A DNA stretch of 64,000 bases, taken from the NCBI GenBank assembly GCA_026120035.1, contig JALRME010000003.1, positions 620,001-684,000 of the forward strand, written 5' to 3'. Every line of letters starts with the position of its first letter. Position 1 is the first letter of the stretch. Below are positions 58,627 through 64,000 of the stretch, piece by piece. Position numbers and translations under genes: made by a program. The DNA is from Coleophoma eucalyptorum. Lineage: Eukaryota; Ascomycota; Leotiomycetes; Helotiales; Dermateaceae. Below the pieces are notes generated by a model, which saw only the letters and a program-made list of their open reading frames with translations, had not been told where the DNA came from and did not search any database.

Positions 58627-58782
58627 ATACTTCGACACTTGAATTTGAATTCATTCTACTTCATTGAAATCACGTCCGGCCTTTGCCACCTACGCTTCTG
58701 AATTATTACGACTGATTCGATATCACAAAAACCTCTTTGTTATAGCAATAACACTCGTGTCATTTCTTAAGCGAACTTCAAT

Positions 58783-60154
58783 ATGTCTTTCCCAAACTTT
58801 GACCCAGCCACTCAGCAAGGCCAGTTCGAAAACGGCAACGGTGCAATGGCACCTCCACAGGGAATGCCGCAAGGCAATCAAGCTCCCGGCCTGTCTCAGG
58901 GTCAGGAGGGTGGCTCACCAGCACCATTTGCTCAGCAAGGAGGCGTTGAAGGATCATCCGGCAGTGTCTCTGGTGATGCTAAGACCACCCTCTGGATGGG
59001 TGAGCTTGAGCCTTGGATTGACGAAAACTTCATCCGCTCCGTCTGGTTTGGTATGGGCGAACAAGTTAACGTAAAGATGATCCGGGACAAGTTCTCTGGG
59101 TAAGTTGTGTTAATGAACGCCCAAATATTGAGTATCTACTGACTTGTTTCCAGTAACGCTGGCTACTGCTTCATTGACTTCTCCTCTCCCCAAGCTGCTG
59201 CTAAGGCGCTTTCGCTCAACGGATCTATGATCCCAAACACTTCTCGTCCTTTCAAGCTCAACTGGGCGTCTGGTGGAGGATTGGCCGACAGACGGTAAGC
59301 CTTGGTATCAATTTGACACTTTAAGTCTTTATACTGACATTTAATGCAGTGATGAGCGTGGTCCTGAGTTCTCTATCTTCGTGGGCGACCTTGGTCCTGA
59401 GGTCAACGAATACGTTCTAGTCTCCCTCTTCCAGGCTCGCTTCCCTTCTTGCAAGTCTGCTAAGATTATGACTGACCCAATCTCTGGCATGTCCCGAGGT
59501 TACGGATTCGTTCGCTTCGCCGAGGAGGGTGACCAACAAAGGGCTTTGACTGAGATGCAGGGTGTTTACTGCGGCAACAGACCTATGCGTATCTCTACCG
59601 CGACTCCAAAGAACAAGTCCGGTGGCGGTGGACCACCTGGAGGTATGCCCGGTATGCAAGGTGGAGGGATGCCAGGTGGCATGGCTCCTGGCATGTACTC
59701 GATGAATGCTCCACCAATGGGTTACTATGGGGCTCCTCAACCAATGAACCAGTTCACTGACCCAAACAACACCACTGTCTTCGTCGGTGGTCTTTCTGGA
59801 TATGTCACCGAGGACGAGCTCCGGTCGTTCTTCCAAGGCTTCGGCGAGATTACTTATGTCAAGATCCCTCCTGGAAAGGGCTGTGGTTTCGTTCAGTTTG
59901 TTCAGCGTCATGCTGCTGAGATGGCCATCAACCAAATGCAAGGATATCCTATCGGTAACTCCCGCGTCCGCCTTTCATGGGGCCGCTCCCAGAACAACTC
60001 CGGCCCAGCTGGAACCCCATATCGCCCAGCTCCACCTCCACCACAGTACCAATCCATGGGCATGCCTCCGTCTCATCCTTATGGCAACTTTGCTCCTTTA
60101 CAGGCAAGTAGTCATATTCAGCAACAGCAACCTCCAGCTAACCTTGCTCAGTAA
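58783..60154 (+). CDS. Three-RRM RNA-binding protein (Nam8/Csx1/TIA-1 type)
   Basis: Binds U-rich RNA; yeast Nam8 aids U1 snRNP at 5' splice sites, fission yeast Csx1 stabilises stress mRNAs, and TIA-1 does both in animals. Three exons, 58783-59099, 59154-59294 and 59350-60154, introns 54 and 55 nt, 420 residues. RRM1 begins KTTLWMGELEPWIDENFIRS and has RNP1 NAGYCFIDF; RRM2 has IFVGDLGPEV and RGYGFVRF; RRM3 has TVFVGGLSGYVTEDEL and KGCGFVQF. A Gly/Met/Pro-rich linker (GGMPGMQGGGMPGGMAPGMY) joins RRM2 and RRM3, and both ends are Gln/Pro-rich and disordered. The spacing of the RRMs, with the first helix carrying the WMGELEPW motif, is the Nam8/Csx1 pattern. Which of the functions it has here is not visible. 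A very long 5' leader is possible. Confidence 0.92.
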
Positions 60155-62033
60155 GCATGCATCTTCCGTGGTTCGCGAATGGAGTTCAGTATAGCGATGA
60201 TGGCGTCTTTTTTCGATCGGCTTTGCCTTTTCAATTTCAGGGGCTTCACTTCTCTGCTTCCAATGCTGGAAAGCTATTTCTCGTCTTAGCGTTACTTCTT
60301 CAAAAGTATCGGATGGTGGGGATTTTGTCTTCCATGATGCTCATGTATAAAAGCGCATTCATTAGACGGCTGGCTGATGCTTTATGCGACACGATCTCAT
60401 ATCTACTCTATCTTTCCTTTTTCAAAATTTGTACTTCTGTCGCGAGTAGTTGCATGGCGTGGGTTTTCTTGTCTCTGATCTACCTCGCGGGTTAATTCAG
60501 TTGGCAAGAACAGGGGTGGGGCGTGCCTGGCTTTGTTTCTTCGATGCTCTTCAGCAAGTTCTCTTTTTTATTTCCTTCGTTTCACGAAAAAGAATCTTCA
60601 ACAAAAGTTTAGAGCCCCTCTTTTCCTTTTGTTTTGGCCCGACCAACACCTAGGAGAACTCGCGCTTGTGCGAGGGCGTTTTCCCCAATGTACCCTCTTC
60701 GCACATTTGATTACTATGTTTTGAAGGGCTTCTCGAGCTTTACCTTATACTATATACCCCCTTTTGCCTGTGGACATTAAATCATACTACCCGAACTTTG
60801 CCCTATCTTTTCCTACAGTATATGTATGTTATAGGTTAGCTCTCAACGCAGATCCCTCTCCCTCTTATGTCTCTCCCCGTGTTTTGCTAGCGCCTTACCG
60901 TGACCTCAACATGCTTAATCAATGGCCCCTCAAAGTTTTGTTCAGTGCACCTCGGTTTCAAGCCAATAAATCTTGGAAGCTTCCCAGTGTATTAATGACG
61001 CCTGTATCATTCTCTTCCACAGTTTCCTACTTACCTTGTTCCATATTTTTGGATAGTCTCCTACGCCATGCTTTTCTATGCCGCTTGCTGACTAAGCTTT
61101 TATAAAGGGCACTAAGTGATAGGCAAAAACTGGCTCGCAATAATAGCATAGTAAGACGGAAGTCGAAAAAGAAGGAGAATCGGCAGATTTAAGACCAGGA
61201 GATTGAGATTGAAGGATATCATGGGGAAATAGTGCACCACTTAAGGAAACTACTCTCTTGACTCCTAGTAAGGCATTCAGTACTGGTCAATATCAGCTAC
61301 CGGCAGCATCGACTTCTTCTCAAAGCTCATCTACCACCAAGTTCCTTCATCTATATCATGGGGGCTTCGGATTCTGACTGAGCGGCTCCAAGGTTGGGTC
61401 GAAGATTGCAAAGGACCCGGAAACTTGTCTGGCCGTATGCTCAGCGACTAATCAAGCCCCTCGTCTGGCCTCCAACGAAGCTATATATCCCTACCGTCGC
61501 CTCTCTGGGGGTCAGGTTTGGGGGCAGTAGGGTGGCCTTGCAGTCTATAATTCTCTAGAATCCGAGCTATAGCTGTCCAATGGCTGAATAACTGATGTAA
61601 ATCGACCTAAGGCTGCCGATCATCTTGTATCTAAGCCAAGAGGAAAACCAAGATCACCTGCGGCACTACACATTCAGTCTGCATATTCAAAAGGCACATC
61701 CGAGATATAGACAGCCTGGGTTCATTCTCTTACCTAGCTCGATTCACTAGCAGTCAAGTTTCCGCCCTGGGGTTCAAAGAGGCACGCCGTTCCTACAGTT
61801 CAGTTAACTATGCTGCCGCACCACCTCGTGGACTGCCAGCTGCCAGCAAGCGACCTCCTTCAACCTAATGTTTGTCTTTCCAATCTCAGAATCAAGGATA
61901 TTGCAACTTGGATGCCGCCCATACCGGTGAACCTCTTCTTTCCTGCATGGCTCTCCACAGTGACACGGGTCAATACACGCACACGTACATCCAAGTACGC
62001 CCCAGTCACAATTCAACCAGCTTCGGGCATTCA

Positions 62034-62073
62034 TTCTTCTTCTTCTTCTTCTTCTTCTTCTTCTTCTTCTTCT
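62034..62073 (+). repeat. (TTC)n trinucleotide repeat
   Basis: About 13 tandem TTC units, nearly perfect. It faces a GAA tract 80 bases downstream and could pair with it. Confidence 0.9.
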
Positions 62074-62152
62074 GAAGGCGTCGCTGCTTTATGTGCATCT
62101 CGCCTATCTTGGTCTGTTAAGTTCTTATTCTCTCTCTCTCCGAAGGGAGTGG

Positions 62153-62184
62153 GCAAGAAGAAGAAGAAGAAGAGAAGAAGAAAA
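62153..62184 (+). repeat. (AAG)n trinucleotide repeat
   Basis: About ten AAG units with one interruption; the complement of the TTC tract at 62034-62073. Confidence 0.88.
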
Positions 62185-63327
62185 CAGATGATATATCTGA
62201 TCTGCTGTGGCTTGAGCTACGAGCAGACTGGTTTTGCAGGAGAGTGCTGATAGGCGTGATATTGGAGCTGGGGTTTGAAGGTTTTCATATCGTGGGGAGG
62301 ATGTTGTTGATTGGTTTGAGGAAAGGAAATGGGATCTATTGATGTTGGTGGTGATAGTGGTGGGGTAGTGATGGCAGGTTGGTAATCTTTGGAGCGGGAA
62401 GTGAGGAGTCAAGCCTTGGCGTTGTGAATCTGAGAGGTGTTAAGGGGTGGGCAGGTGCATATATAGATAGAGCAACTTGTCGGGGTGCTCATCAGGTCAG
62501 AACAGTTCGGAATATGTACTCACCAACTGAATGAAGCTCCAGGCAGTATCAAATACCTGATTCTTCTGGCACTCTCGATAAGTGAGGAAAGATCAAATAA
62601 GTATCACAGTCAAATTACTCTAGCAAGATAAAGAAGACGATTTTGGATCGATCTAATATTGTATCATAGACTTTTCTACATATCACCATATACCCATCAA
62701 GAGTTCTCTCCTCTCGACTACAACCAGCTAACTACCTCCATCTCCTCCAATCATGTCACTCGATCGCCATCAAAACAGCAAAAGGATCGACACGCATACC
62801 CCATCATCTTGCTTCCCAGAAACAAGATACCAAACAAATAAAGAAAGACAACAGAAAACATTAACACGACGGACAAGGATGGTGTGGTATCTTTTTTTTG
62901 AACACAGCAACTCGCGACAGACAAAAAGAAAAGTGTCACCTGACAAGTGATACAGAAAAATTGACGAGAAGAAGACGAACCAAAATGCATGGAAACAAAA
63001 ACGCCCATTTTTCCATGCAGATGGCTGTTTAAAGATCTCTAGTACAGATGTCGTGCAAGATCCTTGACTCTATATACAATGAATGCAGTGAAGGAGATGC
63101 GAGAGGCGTACATGCGGCCTATTATATGTGAACGCCTCACGTCGAAGATTTGCTTTGAAACCAAGTCTATGCTTCACAGAACCCAGCCTCAAGGACGATT
63201 CAGGTCCAAATAGGGAAGGAAAACCCGATAGTAAACAAAACGCCAGGATGCAAACGCTAAAGCGATCAAAGGAGGGTAATCGAAAGTGTGTTCTGGAATG
63301 ATTTTATGTGGTCGTGGTTAAGATATT

Positions 63328-64000
63328 TCATATTCTGCCACCGTTGCCCAGATTAAGCCAGCTCATATCCGATGTGCTGGCATTATGCTGTGGCCGTCGT
63401 GGAACGGGGATTTCTCGTTCTTGTTGTGGGAATGGGCTACCTGTACCCCGGGGAAGGGTAGCGCCATATACTGATGCGGTATATGCTTCACTTGGTGCCC
63501 TACCGATTGGCCAATCGTCAACACTCTCAGGTACACCACTTGAAAACCCATCGTATCGGTCTGGAAGCGATGAAGAAGAACTCCTCGCGTCTGAGTGGCT
63601 GATATGACCTGACATGCCTTCTTTCAAAGGGAATCCATCAGGAGCCGTGGCAATCCTCGGGCTTCCACTATTGACACGGTTAAATTCAGGCTGACCTGGG
63701 ATCCGTAAGGGAGGCGGCACTGCCGAGACTTGTGTGACGCCACTGGGTCTCCTCTGCTCTGAGTACATAGAGAGATCGGAGTCTCTATCCGAACCCTCAT
63801 ACGTCGTCCGCTTTGATCCGAATCCGAGTATATTGAGAGCACTTCCTCCCGACCAGTACCTGTTCCAGCCTGAACTCCTCCGCGTGCTACCACGTTTTGC
63901 TCTTCGAGTGGACCTTTCTCTCGCAAATGACTGTCCTTTCATCTCCTTATCCGCAGCAGAGACATCAGCGAGAGGTGTAGGTGGTACAACTGAAGGCACC
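63328..64000 (-). CDS. C-terminal end of an unrecognised protein (partial)
   Basis: Open on the - strand from the right window edge (first full codon at 63999) to a stop at 63328-63330; 223 codons, with the 5' part outside the window. The visible segment is disordered: an Arg-rich patch (RERSTRRAKRGSTRRSSGWN), then RYWSGGSALNILGFGSKRTT, many Ser/Pro runs, and the end STSDMSWLNLGNGGRI. The codon use is ordinary and the frame is long, so it is a real exon. A basic, Ser-rich tail of this kind is common on the cytosolic side of fungal membrane proteins, but no membrane segment is in view, so that is only a guess. I do not recognise the family. Confidence 0.75.
   Translation of the reverse strand, partial: VPSVVPPTPLADVSAADKEMKGQSFARERSTRRAKRGSTRRSSGWNRYWSGGSALNILGFGSKRTTYEGSDRDSDLSMYSEQRRPSGVTQVSAVPPPLRIPGQPEFNRVNSGSPRIATAPDGFPLKEGMSGHISHSDARSSSSSLPDRYDGFSSGVPESVDDWPIGRAPSEAYTASVYGATLPRGTGSPFPQQEREIPVPRRPQHNASTSDMSWLNLGNGGRI

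Larger units (their letters stand above)
50622..58782. other. 8.2 kb gene-free, repeat-rich stretch upstream of the RRM gene
   Basis: The longest stretch without a supported gene in the window. It contains pure T tracts, several microsatellites (55011-55042, 55428-55448, 55715-55832, 55875-55900) and a C/T-rich minisatellite (55918-56106), then a C/T-rich segment to about 56600 that looks like a fungal transcript leader. A GTAAGT donor at 56612 and a branch plus acceptor ending at 58626 suggest that the right-hand 2 kb is leader and intron of the RRM gene. Open frames up to 201 codons (57119-57724, - strand) have no family signal. No transposon ends or tRNA were found. Confidence 0.55.
60155..63327. 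other. 3.2 kb gene-free convergent stretch before the right-edge gene
   Basis: Lies between the 3' ends of the RRM gene and the right-edge gene. The first 1 kb is T-rich and probably 3' untranslated. TTC and GAA microsatellites in opposite orientation lie at 62034-62073 and 62153-62184. I saw no exon chain, RNA gene or transposon ends. Confidence 0.5.

Noticed and set aside
61110..61560. Suspected decayed transposon after the RRM gene
   Set aside because: No terminal repeats, no conserved reverse transcriptase or transposase motif, and stops in every frame; not enough to call.

Overview
The window looks like nuclear chromosomal DNA of a filamentous ascomycete (Pezizomycotina, most likely a leotiomycete close to the Botrytis/Sclerotinia group). 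The reasons are short 46-113 nt introns with GTRNGT donors and CTAAC/CTGAC branch points just before the acceptor, long gene-free stretches rich in microsatellites, and a group III hybrid histidine kinase of 1313 residues that closely matches the Botrytis BOS1 type. No virus, CRISPR array, rRNA, tRNA or intact transposon could be supported. Gene models were assembled by hand from splice signals and family conservation, so exon borders are inferences unless stated.

Layout, left to right: PCC1 (KEOPS subunit, -) and CDC14 phosphatase (+) are head to head; then a gene-free gap; 14-3-3 (-) and the mitochondrial ATPase inhibitor IF1 (+) are head to head; NSP1 nucleoporin (-) and a LAA2-like AP-1 accessory protein (+) are head to head; SWR1 remodeller (-) and complex I subunit NDUFB8 (+) share a 357-base promoter; an unnamed fungal protein (+) and a SCOC-family short coiled-coil protein (-) converge. 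After a 4.8 kb gene-free stretch come an UNC13/Git1-type C2-MUN protein (+), a further 4 kb stretch, the osmosensing histidine kinase (+), a wax-synthase-like MBOAT enzyme (+), TRAPPII subunit TRS130 (+), an 8 kb gene-free and repeat-rich stretch, a three-RRM RNA-binding protein (+), and at the right edge the C-terminal end of an unrecognised protein (-).

These are mostly single-copy housekeeping genes, not a biosynthetic or defence cluster. A loose theme is membrane traffic (LAA2-like, SCOC-like, UNC13-like, TRS130) and energy metabolism (IF1, NDUFB8), but nothing suggests co-regulation beyond the head-to-head pairs.

The most unusual observation is in the histidine kinase. The intron that interrupts the phospho-acceptor H-box has a good donor and branch point but no AG before the conserved reading frame resumes; the apparent acceptor is TG. 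Other points worth a look are a lysine where Botrytis BOS1 has the fungicide-associated Q369, three introns whose length is a multiple of three and which hide as coding sequence, a thrice-repeated motif in the LAA2-like protein, a tandem NAG acceptor, and a very long candidate leader upstream of the RRM gene. I did not find a convincing new biological system.
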